Below are positions 34,853 through 42,148 of a DNA stretch of 64,000 nt, piece by piece (within the stretch, counting starts at the first letter, position 1; every line of letters begins with the position of its first letter). Both the position numbers and the translations under genes were made by a program. The notes under the pieces were generated by a model that saw only the letters and a program-made list of their open reading frames with translations, had not been told where the DNA came from and made no database searches. The DNA is from an uncultured Pseudomonadota bacterium (GTDB lineage Bacteria > Pseudomonadota > Alphaproteobacteria > RF32 > CAG-239), in NCBI GenBank assembly GCA_947054505.1, contig CAMRWU010000004.1, forward strand, positions 1-64,000. The letters are read 5' to 3'.

Positions 34853-35713
34853 ATGAAGAATTTCGCATTAATTACCGAAGGATTCGGTCATGGCTTCGCC
34901 TGTGTTAACCTCGCCAAAGTTGCTAACCTCACTCCCGTGGCTTTCAGCATGAAGGATACAAAGGAGGCCTTCACCGCTGAAGTTGAGCAGATTTTCAACA
35001 ATCTGTCAGCTTTTGCACCTGAGATGGTCAAGGCTTGCTGGGAGGAACGCGACACCTACCACAAAAACGGATGGGACATCCGCGCCGACTTGCTCGCCGG
35101 AAAAATCACCGATGAGATGTGGCAGGCGTTCGCCACCGGCAAACTAACCCTTGCCGACGAAAACCGGAAGGGGCTTCCTCAGTTCAACGGTTTGGCAGAA
35201 GACGACAACATTCTGTTCATCCCGCAAAAACTGAAAAGTGATGGCCATTGCGGCATCACCGCGGAACAGCAAAGCTTGCCGCTGGAGGTTTTCTATCCGT
35301 TGCAGATGCAGGAAGGACATCAACTGGTGCTTGGACAACATTTTCACAAAGTCAACGACCGTGACAGCGTGGTCGAGCTGGCTAAGGATTTCAACCTCTA
35401 TGTCCCCGGTCTGACCGAGAATGAAGAGGTTTTCGGAATCAGAGGCGTTCAGCACATCAAGTACTGGAACCTCTACCGCCAGCTTTCCGGTTCAATTGGC
35501 ATCGCCGGGACACACACCTGGTATATGCTGACCTGTTTCCCCGAGGTTCCTCAGATCATCCTCTTCAACAAAAATGGAGTGGAAGATTGGAAGGGCATCG
35601 AGAAAGCCTACCAAGCCGCCGGCCGCCAAATCCTTTGTATCGGTTTCGACGATAAAACGAACCTGCAGCAACTCTCCGAAGAGATTATGAATTCGGCTAA
35701 CCGCCTGTTCTAA
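34853..35713 (+). CDS. Uncharacterised 286-aa protein, SD-less and GC-richer than neighbours
   Basis: This is a clean open frame whose codon choice favours G/C third positions (many ATC, GCC and CTC codons), visibly unlike the AT-rich core genes. The 25 bases before the ATG contain no G and no Shine-Dalgarno match. The product has no clear signal peptide or membrane span. An N-terminal KNFALITEGFGHGFACVNLAKVA segment (shown in part) could begin an alpha/beta fold, and His/Cys/Trp residues recur (ACWEERDTYH, SDGHCGI, GTHTWYMLTC). I do not recognise the family. A strong terminator follows. Acquisition from another phylum is plausible but unproved. Confidence 0.75.
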   Translation: MKNFALITEGFGHGFACVNLAKVANLTPVAFSMKDTKEAFTAEVEQIFNNLSAFAPEMVKACWEERDTYHKNGWDIRADLLAGKITDEMWQAFATGKLTLADENRKGLPQFNGLAEDDNILFIPQKLKSDGHCGITAEQQSLPLEVFYPLQMQEGHQLVLGQHFHKVNDRDSVVELAKDFNLYVPGLTENEEVFGIRGVQHIKYWNLYRQLSGSIGIAGTHTWYMLTCFPEVPQIILFNKNGVEDWKGIEKAYQAAGRQILCIGFDDKTNLQQLSEEIMNSANRLF

Positions 35714-35720
35714 CTCTTGG

Positions 35721-35749
35721 CGTCCCGACAACCGTCGGGACGTTTTTTT
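35721..35749 (+). terminator. Terminator of the 286-aa gene
   Basis: The nearly perfect stem CGTCCCGAC/GTCGGGACG is followed by seven T residues, 8 bp after the stop codon. Confidence 0.9.
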
Positions 35750-35816
35750 CTTGCTTTTTATCTAAATTTATCTATACTTCAGAAAATACAAGTCATCATT
35801 TTTAAATTATTATAAT

Positions 35817-36272
35817 ATGGAAAAAGAAAATCTATTGAAGAGAGCTAATCTTTTAGAGGATGCTTATCGTGAGTTTTGTCATGAGTTTAATGCAACACCG
35901 GAAGAAAGTGGTTATCTCGTCCATGCATTCTGGGACAATACGGTCATTTTTGCACCGAGCCAGAAAGAAGCAGATGCTTTTATCAAAGTTCAAAAAATCA
36001 AGTTGCAGATGGCAAGCGGCACAGTCGTTTTTAGCCTGCTGTTTTTAGTGATTCTTTCTTGTCTGCTGATAATAGCGGGAGTGAACGGTAGTTTGATAAA
36101 CAACTGGGACGAAGTCTACATATGTTTCTGGACAGTTTTAGGCATTACCGTGCTTGTCTTCATTTATGAGATAGTCGAAAAAATCCGGTGCCGCAATCTC
36201 GACAAAATCTTTTGTAATAAAATTGTTTGGTATCTTCCTCGTCTCAAAAGTAGTTCTTTTAAAAAACTTTAA
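35817..36272 (+). CDS. Small two-TM protein, paralog of the one at 39893
   Basis: This 151-aa protein has a soluble N-terminus of about 65 residues, two adjacent membrane helices (about 74-95 and 105-127), and a basic cytoplasmic tail. It shares its start (MEKEN / MDKEN), the segment (E)K(D/E)..FIK.Q+I just before the first helix, and the whole layout with the protein at 39893-40324. No Shine-Dalgarno sequence precedes the ATG. The region is T/A-rich. The function is unknown. The shared EKxxxxFIKxQ(K/R)I motif may be a juxtamembrane functional element. Confidence 0.72.
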   Translation: MEKENLLKRANLLEDAYREFCHEFNATPEESGYLVHAFWDNTVIFAPSQKEADAFIKVQKIKLQMASGTVVFSLLFLVILSCLLIIAGVNGSLINNWDEVYICFWTVLGITVLVFIYEIVEKIRCRNLDKIFCNKIVWYLPRLKSSSFKKL

Positions 36273-36312
36273 AAAAAAGCCCCGTGAACAAGATGTTCCT
36301 GGGGCTTTTTTT
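36271..36312. terminator. Bidirectional terminator
   Basis: The long stem AAGCCCCGTGAACA/TGTTCCTGGGGCTT (one mismatch, loop AGA) is flanked by A residues and T residues. It separates the small membrane protein gene from the convergent Nudix gene. Confidence 0.88.
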
Positions 36313-36757
36313 ATAGATCAACAAAATCAATTAATTTGAAATTTTCATCATAATTATAGCGGCGCTTAACATATTTTCCCGCTAAAATATCCGGCAGAAA
36401 ATTGCGATCGGCTTCACGCATTTCCGCATAGGGGATTTTATCTTCATCAACCCAAAAAGCTTCCCCCTCATCATCTTTTCCCTTTAACGAACCGGAGTAT
36501 TTTGTGCTTTTGAAAATATGAACATAGAAATCGAAACGAGGAAATTCCACATATCCAACCTGTATCGGATCTTCAATTATTAATCCTGTTTCTTCCAATG
36601 TTTCACGACGGACACAATCTTCCATGGTTTCACCGTTTTCTTTTTTGCCGCCGGAGAAATTGATGCAACCTTCGTTAATGCCGCGATGATGACGTATCAT
36701 CAAAAATTTATGGCTTTTGGTATCTTCAATAATAGATAACGATGCTTCTTTTTTCAT
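36311..36757 (-). CDS. Nudix (MutT-like) hydrolase
   Basis: This 148-aa protein uses the second of two adjacent ATG codons, because GAGG is better spaced from it. The Nudix box is complete: GGKKENGETMEDCVRRETLEETGLI in two pieces (GGKKENGE and VRRETLEETGL), giving the GX5EX7REUXEEXGU pattern at about residues 36-58. It cleaves a nucleoside diphosphate linked to another moiety. The aromatic-rich FPRFDFYVHIFK strand resembles MutT/MTH1-type enzymes that remove oxidised dGTP, but substrate cannot be assigned. It ends at the shared terminator and starts 76 bp from the hydrolase gene on the same strand. Confidence 0.9.
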   Translation of the reverse strand: MKKEASLSIIEDTKSHKFLMIRHHRGINEGCINFSGGKKENGETMEDCVRRETLEETGLIIEDPIQVGYVEFPRFDFYVHIFKSTKYSGSLKGKDDEGEAFWVDEDKIPYAEMREADRNFLPDILAGKYVKRRYNYDENFKLIDFVDL

Positions 36758-36832
36758 CATAACCTCACATCAAATCAACGATAACAAATGATAGTACCGG
36801 TGAGGAGGCTTGGCAATAAATTTTTCTAATTT

Positions 36833-37885
36833 TCATTGCAAATATGTATTAAAGAAGGTTTCTATTTTATCAAACGGAATTTTTTCCATTTGATCATAGA
36901 GATCAACATGATTGGCATCTTTGATAATTAACAATTCTTTGTTGGACCCTTTGAGGTTTTTGTATGCATCTTCACTAAAATAGCGGCTGTGTGCGTTTTC
37001 TCCATGAATAAGCATAACCGCATTTTGGATTTCAGGGCTGTAGGTTAAGATTGGCATGGTCATAAAAGACAGGGATGATGTCATATTCCAAGCACCGTTA
37101 GAATTGATGGAGCGCTTGTGAAAACCACGCGGAGTTTTATAATAACCAAAATAGTCTTTAACAAATTGCGGTTCATCTCCGCTCAATTCATCAGGGAGGC
37201 CGCTTCCTTCGGCATAAGTTCCGTTTTTGAAATCTTTGGTTCGTTGGTTGTTTAGTTTTTTCCGCAATTCATAGCGTTCTTTTTCACTCATGGCATCAAA
37301 ATACCCATTGGCATTAACACGGCTCATGTCATACATGGTGGATGTAACAGTAGCTTTGATACGGGGATCCATGGCCGCGGCGTTTAGTCCCATGCCGCCA
37401 AAGCCACAGATGCCGATAATGCCGATTTTTTCGGGATTGACATTTTCATGGTTAGCCAAGAAATCAACGGCAGCACTAAAATCTTCAGTATTGATATCCG
37501 GTGAGGCAACATGGCGAGGTGTTCCGTCGCTTTCACCTGTAAAAGACGGATCAAATGCCAGCGTAATAAAACCTCTTTCCGCCATGGTTTGCGCATATAA
37601 ACCGGAAGCTTGTTCTTTAACGGCACCGAATGGGCCACTGACCGCAATAGCCGGCATATCTTTTGCTACATTGTTTTTTGGGGTGTATAAATCACCAACC
37701 AATTCAATACCGTATCTGTTTTTGAAGGTGACTTTTTTTACATCAACTTTATCGCTCTTGGTAAAGACTTTATCCCAGTTTTGTTGTGCCATATCTGCTC
37801 CTAAGGTTGTTGACGTTGAAAGGAATACTCCGATTAATGTGTAGAAAATCAGTTGTAACCGATTTGATTTAAGATGGAACTTCAT
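36833..37885 (-). CDS. Exported alpha/beta hydrolase (dienelactone-hydrolase-like)
   Basis: The 350-aa protein has an N-terminal hydrophobic signal (LIFYTLIGVFLSTSTTLGAD). The alpha/beta hydrolase core has its oxyanion region at AVSGPFGAVKEQ, and the nucleophile elbow is GICGFGG near residue 168, with Cys in place of Ser. Cys nucleophiles are known in dienelactone hydrolases and in YcjY-type relatives. A candidate acid lies in LIHGENAHS and the His in IIKDANHVDLYDQ. The substrate is unknown. It is divergent from a LysR regulator across 123 bp, the usual geometry of a LysR-controlled enzyme gene. Confidence 0.88.
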   Translation of the reverse strand: MKFHLKSNRLQLIFYTLIGVFLSTSTTLGADMAQQNWDKVFTKSDKVDVKKVTFKNRYGIELVGDLYTPKNNVAKDMPAIAVSGPFGAVKEQASGLYAQTMAERGFITLAFDPSFTGESDGTPRHVASPDINTEDFSAAVDFLANHENVNPEKIGIIGICGFGGMGLNAAAMDPRIKATVTSTMYDMSRVNANGYFDAMSEKERYELRKKLNNQRTKDFKNGTYAEGSGLPDELSGDEPQFVKDYFGYYKTPRGFHKRSINSNGAWNMTSSLSFMTMPILTYSPEIQNAVMLIHGENAHSRYFSEDAYKNLKGSNKELLIIKDANHVDLYDQMEKIPFDKIETFFNTYLQ

Positions 37886-38008
37886 CTTTTTCTCCTATAG
37901 CTATCGAATAAAACTATTCTAATTTTAAATTTATCTTTACAAAATAGCAAATACTTATATCCTATAATTGATTATGCCTAAAAAGCATAGCTATGAAGTG
38001 GAGGAAAA

Positions 38009-38899
38009 ATGGAATTCAGGGTATTGCGCTATTTCTTAGCTGTCACACGGGAGGGCAACATCTCCAGAGCCGCCGAAGCTTTACATGTTACTCAACCGAC
38101 ACTTTCCAGACAGTTAAAAGATTTGGAAGATGAATTAGGACAGCAACTGTTTATTCGCGGCAGTCACAATATTTCGCTGACAGCGGAAGGAATGGTGTTT
38201 AGAAAACGAGCAGAAGAAATCATTGATATGGTCCGCAAGACCAAAGATGAGTTTTTATCAATAAAAGATAACATTTCCGGAGATGTTTATATCGGAGGCG
38301 GAGAAACATCGGCAATGCGTTTGATAGCCGAGGTGATTAATAAATTGCGCGCTGATTATCCGGATATTCATTATCATCTGTACAGCGGCAATGCAACGGA
38401 TGTAACCGAGCGCTTAGACAAAGGTTTGCTTGATTTTGGTATTTTGATTCAACCGACGGATTTGTCAAAGTATGATTCTCTTTCTTTTCCGATTAAGGAT
38501 GTCTGGGGAGTGATAATGCCTCAAAACTGTGCTTTAGCAAAGAAAAGATCTGTCACTAAGCAAGATCTGGCAGAGTTGCCGTTGATATTTTCTCGTCAAG
38601 CGATGAAGCAAACATTGGCGCAGAATGATTTTCTCGACTGGTTTGAGGATAATTTAGATGAGATGAACATCATTGCCACCTATAATTTGGTTTTTAATGC
38701 GGCATTATTGGCAGAGCAGGGAGTGGGGTATGTTTTAACGTTGGATAAATTGGTTGACGATATGAAAGCCGATGTTTGTTTTCGTCCGTTATCACCTAAA
38801 TTGGAAGCCGGACTGGATATTGTTTGGAAAAAAAATCAGGTGTTTTCTCCGGCCGCCAGAGTATTTCTCAAGGCTTTGCGTCAAAAATTTAATTCTTGA
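38009..38899 (+). CDS. LysR-family transcriptional regulator
   Basis: This 296-aa protein is of standard LysR length. The winged HTH is at residues 1-62 (FLAVTREGNISRAAEALHVT, then QPTLSRQLKDLEDELGQQLF). A periplasmic-binding-protein-like effector domain follows (about 90-290). A GGAGG box lies 5-6 bases before the ATG. Its divergent placement suggests that it controls the hydrolase gene at 36833. The effector is unknown. The intergenic region carries AT-rich dyads such as ATAGCTAT at two places, but I could not define one operator with confidence. Confidence 0.95.
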   Translation: MEFRVLRYFLAVTREGNISRAAEALHVTQPTLSRQLKDLEDELGQQLFIRGSHNISLTAEGMVFRKRAEEIIDMVRKTKDEFLSIKDNISGDVYIGGGETSAMRLIAEVINKLRADYPDIHYHLYSGNATDVTERLDKGLLDFGILIQPTDLSKYDSLSFPIKDVWGVIMPQNCALAKKRSVTKQDLAELPLIFSRQAMKQTLAQNDFLDWFEDNLDEMNIIATYNLVFNAALLAEQGVGYVLTLDKLVDDMKADVCFRPLSPKLEAGLDIVWKKNQVFSPAARVFLKALRQKFNS

Positions 38900-38974
38900 T
38901 TTTGAGGTTAAAGTTCGTTACTATCCCGTAAAAATGTAAATTACGTAGATATTATTAACCATCAACTCCATAAT

Positions 38975-39307
38975 ATGAGTAAGTTATTTTGTTCTGTTGC
39001 TCCGATAGCATTGCTTTTAGGAGCCTGTTGGGGATTTTCCGCATTTAGTTCTGTTGCGTGGGAACTTGTTATAATGATAGTGGCACTGATGGCTATCAGC
39101 CAGTTTATTATCAATAAAAAATCTCCCCGAAAATTCTACACGAATATTATCTTTCAGACATGGCTTATCATACCGACTTTGGGACGGTGTATAGAATTCA
39201 TATCCCATGGGCCGGAAAACCAAATCGCGCTAATTGTTTTTCGATTTGCGGTTCCTCTCTATGTTTTTTGGGTTGTGAGCGTAAGATCGGAAAAGGTTCT
39301 TGCTTAA
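38975..39307 (+). CDS. Small polytopic membrane protein, SD-less
   Basis: This 110-aa protein has about four hydrophobic segments (residues 6-22, 28-44, 58-72 and 82-100). It has no recognisable family motif. The initiating ATG follows AACTCCATAAT, with no purine-rich ribosome site. A strong terminator closes the gene. It belongs to the group of SD-less accessory genes in this region. It might be a plasma-membrane accessory factor; nothing more can be said. Confidence 0.65.
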   Translation: MSKLFCSVAPIALLLGACWGFSAFSSVAWELVIMIVALMAISQFIINKKSPRKFYTNIIFQTWLIIPTLGRCIEFISHGPENQIALIVFRFAVPLYVFWVVSVRSEKVLA

Positions 39308-39312
39308 AAAAA

Positions 39313-39346
39313 GATGCCTAACATTGAAATGTTAGGCATCTTTTTT
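39313..39346 (+). terminator. Terminator after the small membrane protein gene
   Basis: The 12-bp perfect stem GATGCCTAACAT with its complement (loop TGAA) is followed by six T residues. Confidence 0.9.
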
Positions 39347-39352
39347 ATCTGG

Positions 39353-39420
39353 ATCTGCTACCCAATCCATAAAAAAAACCGCCCTAAAGGCGGATTTTTT
39401 ATGGTCGGGACGAATGGATT
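39353..39420. repeat. Direct repeat, copy 1: tRNA-Pro 3' end plus terminator
   Basis: These 68 bases match 39608-39675 with four mismatches. They contain a terminator hairpin (CCGCC-CTAAA-GGCGG with flanking A and T runs, 39371-39400) and, at 39402-39420, a copy of the last 19 nt of tRNA-Pro including CCA. The rest of the tRNA is missing. It looks like the scar of an integration or tandem duplication at the tRNA. Confidence 0.85.
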
Positions 39421-39607
39421 ACTCTACGAGTTGCACTGCGCTCATTCGCTTTGCTCACCGGCGTACTCTCGTCCGCCTTTCCACTGCTATGGAAAGTTTC
39501 ACTTTCCTACCAGCGGGAACAACTAAGTGTTGCCGTGTTCGCTATGCTCGCTTGCAACACTAAGAGAAGTTTCGCTTGTAGTCGAACCAGCTTCTTCGCT
39601 GGTTCTT
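39421..39607. other. Non-coding, palindrome-rich spacer between tRNA-Pro repeats
   Basis: I see no credible gene here. Several short hairpins are packed together: GTGTTGC...GCAACAC, CTTTCCA...TGGAAAG, and GAACCAGC-TTCTTC-GCTGGTTC. A motif like TTCGCT(A/T)TGCTC occurs twice. This is probably remnant DNA bracketed by the direct repeats. Confidence 0.6.
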
Positions 39608-39675
39608 ATCTGCCGCCCAATCCACAAAAAAAACCGCCCTAAAGGCGGATTTTTTATGGTCGGGACGACTGGATT
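39608..39675. repeat. Direct repeat, copy 2: intact tRNA-Pro 3' end plus terminator
   Basis: This is the partner of 39353-39420. It contains the genuine tRNA-Pro terminator (minus strand, stem CCGCC/GGCGG with T run, 39625-39655) and the last 19 nt of the intact tRNA gene. Confidence 0.85.
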
Positions 39676-39733
39676 CGAACCAGCGACTTCTTGCACCCCA
39701 TGCAAGCGCTCTACCAGGCTGAACTACGTCCCG
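39657..39733 (-). tRNA. tRNA-Pro (anticodon GGG)
   Basis: The 77-nt gene has acceptor stem CGGGACG/CGTCCCG, D-arm GTTC/GAGC, and anticodon stem CTTGC/GCAAG with loop ATGGGGT (anticodon GGG). The T-arm GCTGG/CCAG has loop TTCGAAT, and CCA is encoded. It reads CCC and CCU. It ends the conserved fabH-ihfA-merR-tRNA-Pro block, although an accessory gene now separates it from merR. Confidence 0.97.
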
Positions 39734-39746
39734 AAATAACATCTCT

Positions 39747-39775
39747 TCTATATAACGGCTACATCCAAAATGCAA
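39747..39775 (-). promoter_or_regulatory. Predicted tRNA-Pro promoter
   Basis: On the minus strand TTGCAT (39775-39770), a 17-bp spacer and TATAGA (39752-39747) lie 14 bp upstream of the tRNA 5' end. Confidence 0.45.
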
Positions 39776-39892
39776 GCAAAAAAAAACGGTTTTCAAGTTA
39801 AAATACGGAATATAAATTTATATTGCTTTATTAACAGGTGATTGTTATAAAGAAACAAATAACATTATTTACGTATTATTAAACTTACGCTT

Positions 39893-40324
39893 ATGGATAA
39901 AGAAAATGATGACTTATTGCTCAAAGCAATCCGTTGGTATGTTCGCCAATATGGGGACACACCTGAAAGGAATGGGCTAAAGCATTCCGCAATTTGGTAC
40001 AAGCCCATTATGAAATACAGCCTGCGAATATGCAAATTGCCGGAGGTGGTTTTCGGAGAAACAGAAAAAGACGTCCGTCTTTTCATCAAAGCTCAAAGAA
40101 TACTCCGCTGGGGTGTGAATCTTTTTATCTTTTTGATGCCTTTGCTTGGGATAATGTTATTGTCCTTTGTTTTTCTGTTTAAGCCTGAAATGTCTCTCTA
40201 TTTCTGGGGCGTTGAAGCGGTTTTGCTAATTGTTTGTGTGGGATATTTTATAATAGGAAGATATACAAGCGGTTTGCAGAAGCAAATCAATAACGACCGG
40301 ATAGTAACTTTTATGGATCACTAA
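39893..40324 (+). CDS. Small two-TM protein, paralog of the one at 35817
   Basis: The protein is 143 aa. Residues 1-75 are soluble and basic (RWYVRQYGDTPERNG), followed by the ETEKDVRLFIKAQRI juxtamembrane motif, two membrane helices at about 80-103 and 107-128, and a short tail. Layout, start sequence and the FIKxQ motif match the 151-aa protein at 35817. No Shine-Dalgarno precedes the ATG (TTAAACTTACGCTT). It is inserted between merR and tRNA-Pro, which are adjacent in most relatives. The function is unknown. Confidence 0.72.
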   Translation: MDKENDDLLLKAIRWYVRQYGDTPERNGLKHSAIWYKPIMKYSLRICKLPEVVFGETEKDVRLFIKAQRILRWGVNLFIFLMPLLGIMLLSFVFLFKPEMSLYFWGVEAVLLIVCVGYFIIGRYTSGLQKQINNDRIVTFMDH

Positions 40325-40326
40325 AA

Positions 40327-40361
40327 ATAAAACCTCTTTCTTTTGAAAGAGGTTTTATTTT
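40327..40361. terminator. Bidirectional terminator before merR
   Basis: The stem AAAACCTCTTTC/GAAAGAGGTTTT (loop TTTT) is followed by T residues on the right and A residues on the left. It serves the two-TM protein gene and the convergent merR gene. Confidence 0.88.
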
Positions 40362-40774
40362 TACAAATCTTTATTTGCTTTTGCCAACGAGATACTCAAC
40401 TCTTCTCGCATGCTTTTCAGTTGTTCCAACAAAGAAGAAACCAGTTTCCGTGATTCTACATCGATTTTTTCTGGCAACACTTCTTCAAAAAAGTCTTTTT
40501 GAATTTCTTCACCAACAACGGCTTTAACACCTTTTTCTTTGAATAATTTCTGTACACCCTCAATCGTATAACGCTTATCGTACAGATAATCACGAATGGT
40601 TTTTACCAATTCAACATCATCCGGACGATAATAACGACGTCCGCCACTGCGTTTCATCGGTTTTATTTGCGGAAATTTTGTTTCCCAAAAGCGCAGAACA
40701 TGGGTAGCAACCCCAAGTTCTTCAGCAACTTCGGCAATGGTACGAAATGCAGCTTTGCTTTTATTGACGACCAT
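40361..40774 (-). CDS. MerR-family transcriptional regulator
   Basis: This 137-aa protein has the MerR HTH at residues 12-70: [20 protein letters not shown], then ETKFPQIKP and the wing [13 protein letters not shown]. It is followed by a coiled dimer helix. The ligand end lacks the Cys cluster of metal-sensing MerR proteins. It lies 15 bp downstream of ihfA, which is the conserved alphaproteobacterial order (fabH, ihfA, merR, tRNA-Pro). The regulated genes are not known. Confidence 0.92.
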   Translation of the reverse strand: MVVNKSKAAFRTIAEVAEELGVATHVLRFWETKFPQIKPMKRSGGRRYYRPDDVELVKTIRDYLYDKRYTIEGVQKLFKEKGVKAVVGEEIQKDFFEEVLPEKIDVESRKLVSSLLEQLKSMREELSISLAKANKDL

Positions 40775-40789
40775 TATCAGCTAATCCAA

Positions 40790-41074
40790 TTAGGCGTTGA
40801 TGATTTTGCGCATTGTTTGCGAGGGTTTAAAAGAGATGACACGTCTTGACGAAATAACGGCTTCCACACCGGTTTTGGGATTACGACCGGAGCGTTCTTT
40901 CTTATCGCGCAAAGAAAAAGTGCCGAAAGAAGACAATTTAACGTCATTGCCGTTGCTCAGTTCTTTAACAATCTCATCCAAGATCATATCCAAAATATCA
41001 TTGGAATCCTTACGGGAGAGACCGATTTCCTCATAAATAGTTTCAGCAACGTCAGCACGTGTTATTGTTTTCAT
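40790..41074 (-). CDS. ihfA: Integration host factor subunit alpha
   Basis: This 94-aa DNA-bending protein of the HU/IHF family contains the signature VKLSSFGTFSLRDKKERSG, in which GRNPKTG follows and carries the intercalating Pro on the beta arm. It pairs with IhfB to bend DNA in recombination, transcription and replication control. Assignment to alpha rather than HU rests on the ARRV-like SSRRVISF segment and on its place between fabH and merR. Confidence 0.95.
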   Translation of the reverse strand: MKTITRADVAETIYEEIGLSRKDSNDILDMILDEIVKELSNGNDVKLSSFGTFSLRDKKERSGRNPKTGVEAVISSRRVISFKPSQTMRKIINA

Positions 41075-41173
41075 TTTAATCCTCTTACATTACAAACATC
41101 GAAAAGATATGCCAGATATTTAACCCAGATTCCTGTTTATGACAAGACATAATCCACAGTTTTTATCAGTTAT

Positions 41174-42148
41174 TTACAAACGAATGACTGCGCCACCCCA
41201 AGTAAAACCGGCTCCCATGGCTGTTAAAACAATCAAGTCGCCTTTTTTCAATGTGCCATCTTCAATTTTTTCGGACAAAGTCATGGGAATAGTTGCCGCC
41301 GATGTGTTTCCATGGTTGGCAATGTTGACGATTGCTTTTTCTTCCGGCAATTCCAATTTTTTTGCAACGCCTTCAATAATTCTGATATTAGCCTGATGCG
41401 GAATAATCCAATCAACGTCATCAATAGTGATATTAGCCAATTTCATAGCTTCTTCAGCGGCTTGCGGCATACTTGTAACAGCAAACTTAAAGACTTCCTT
41501 ACCATCCATTGTTACAAAACCGGCGTTTTGCGTTGTTGAAACGCCGCCTGTTGTACGCAAATTGTCATAATGTGTGCCATCAGAGAACAAAACAGTTGAT
41601 AAAACACCGGTATCTTCAGCTGTTCCTTTTCCTTCTGTTGCGCGCAAAACAACAGCACCGGCACCGTCACCAAACAAAACGCAGGTGTTGCGGTCTGTCC
41701 AGTCTGTAATCTTGGATAAAGTTTCCGAGCCGATAACCAGAGCAGTCTTTACTTGTCCCAAACGAATCATATTATCAGCCATTGTCAGCGCATAAACAAA
41801 ACCGGAGCAGGCAGCAGACATATCAAACGCAGGTACCCCAGGGTTAACGCCGAGCATTGCCCCCAATTTGATGGCTGTTGCCGGAGTCGTATTATCAGGT
41901 GTTACGGTGGCCAAAATGATTAAATCAATTTCTTTTGGTGAAACACCGGCCGTTTTCATAGCCATTTCAGCCGCTTTAGCCGCAATGTCAGAATTGAGTT
42001 CGTCTTCGACAACGGCACGAGCTTTAATTCCGGTACGGGTTGTAATCCACTCATCATTAGTATCGACGATTTTTGCCAAATCATCATTAGTTAAAACTTT
42101 TTTGGGAGCATAGTGGCCGTGGCCGATAATTTCAGATCTAATAGACAT
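41174..42148 (-). CDS. fabH: 3-oxoacyl-ACP synthase III (FabH)
   Basis: The start is ATG 42148 (MSIRSEIIGH, 324 aa), with AGGAAG upstream; it overlaps plsX by 11 bp. FabH condenses acetyl-CoA with malonyl-ACP to start fatty acid synthesis. The catalytic triad is visible: Cys114 in SAACSGF, His in WIIPHQANIR, and Asn in NIANHGNTSAA. The operon order plsX-fabH-ihfA-merR links phospholipid and fatty acid initiation. Nothing is unusual. Confidence 0.98.
   Translation of the reverse strand: MSIRSEIIGHGHYAPKKVLTNDDLAKIVDTNDEWITTRTGIKARAVVEDELNSDIAAKAAEMAMKTAGVSPKEIDLIILATVTPDNTTPATAIKLGAMLGVNPGVPAFDMSAACSGFVYALTMADNMIRLGQVKTALVIGSETLSKITDWTDRNTCVLFGDGAGAVVLRATEGKGTAEDTGVLSTVLFSDGTHYDNLRTTGGVSTTQNAGFVTMDGKEVFKFAVTSMPQAAEEAMKLANITIDDVDWIIPHQANIRIIEGVAKKLELPEEKAIVNIANHGNTSAATIPMTLSEKIEDGTLKKGDLIVLTAMGAGFTWGGAVIRL

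Noticed and set aside
37886-38008. ATAGCTAT dyads as a defined LysR operator
   Set aside because: AT-rich dyads are too common here to single one out; the T-N11-A pattern could not be fixed uniquely.
39314-39739. Small frames with sequences like MVGTTGFEPATSC on both sides of tRNA-Pro
   Set aside because: They run through tRNA-Pro and the terminator repeats; such translated tRNA sequences are common false genes.
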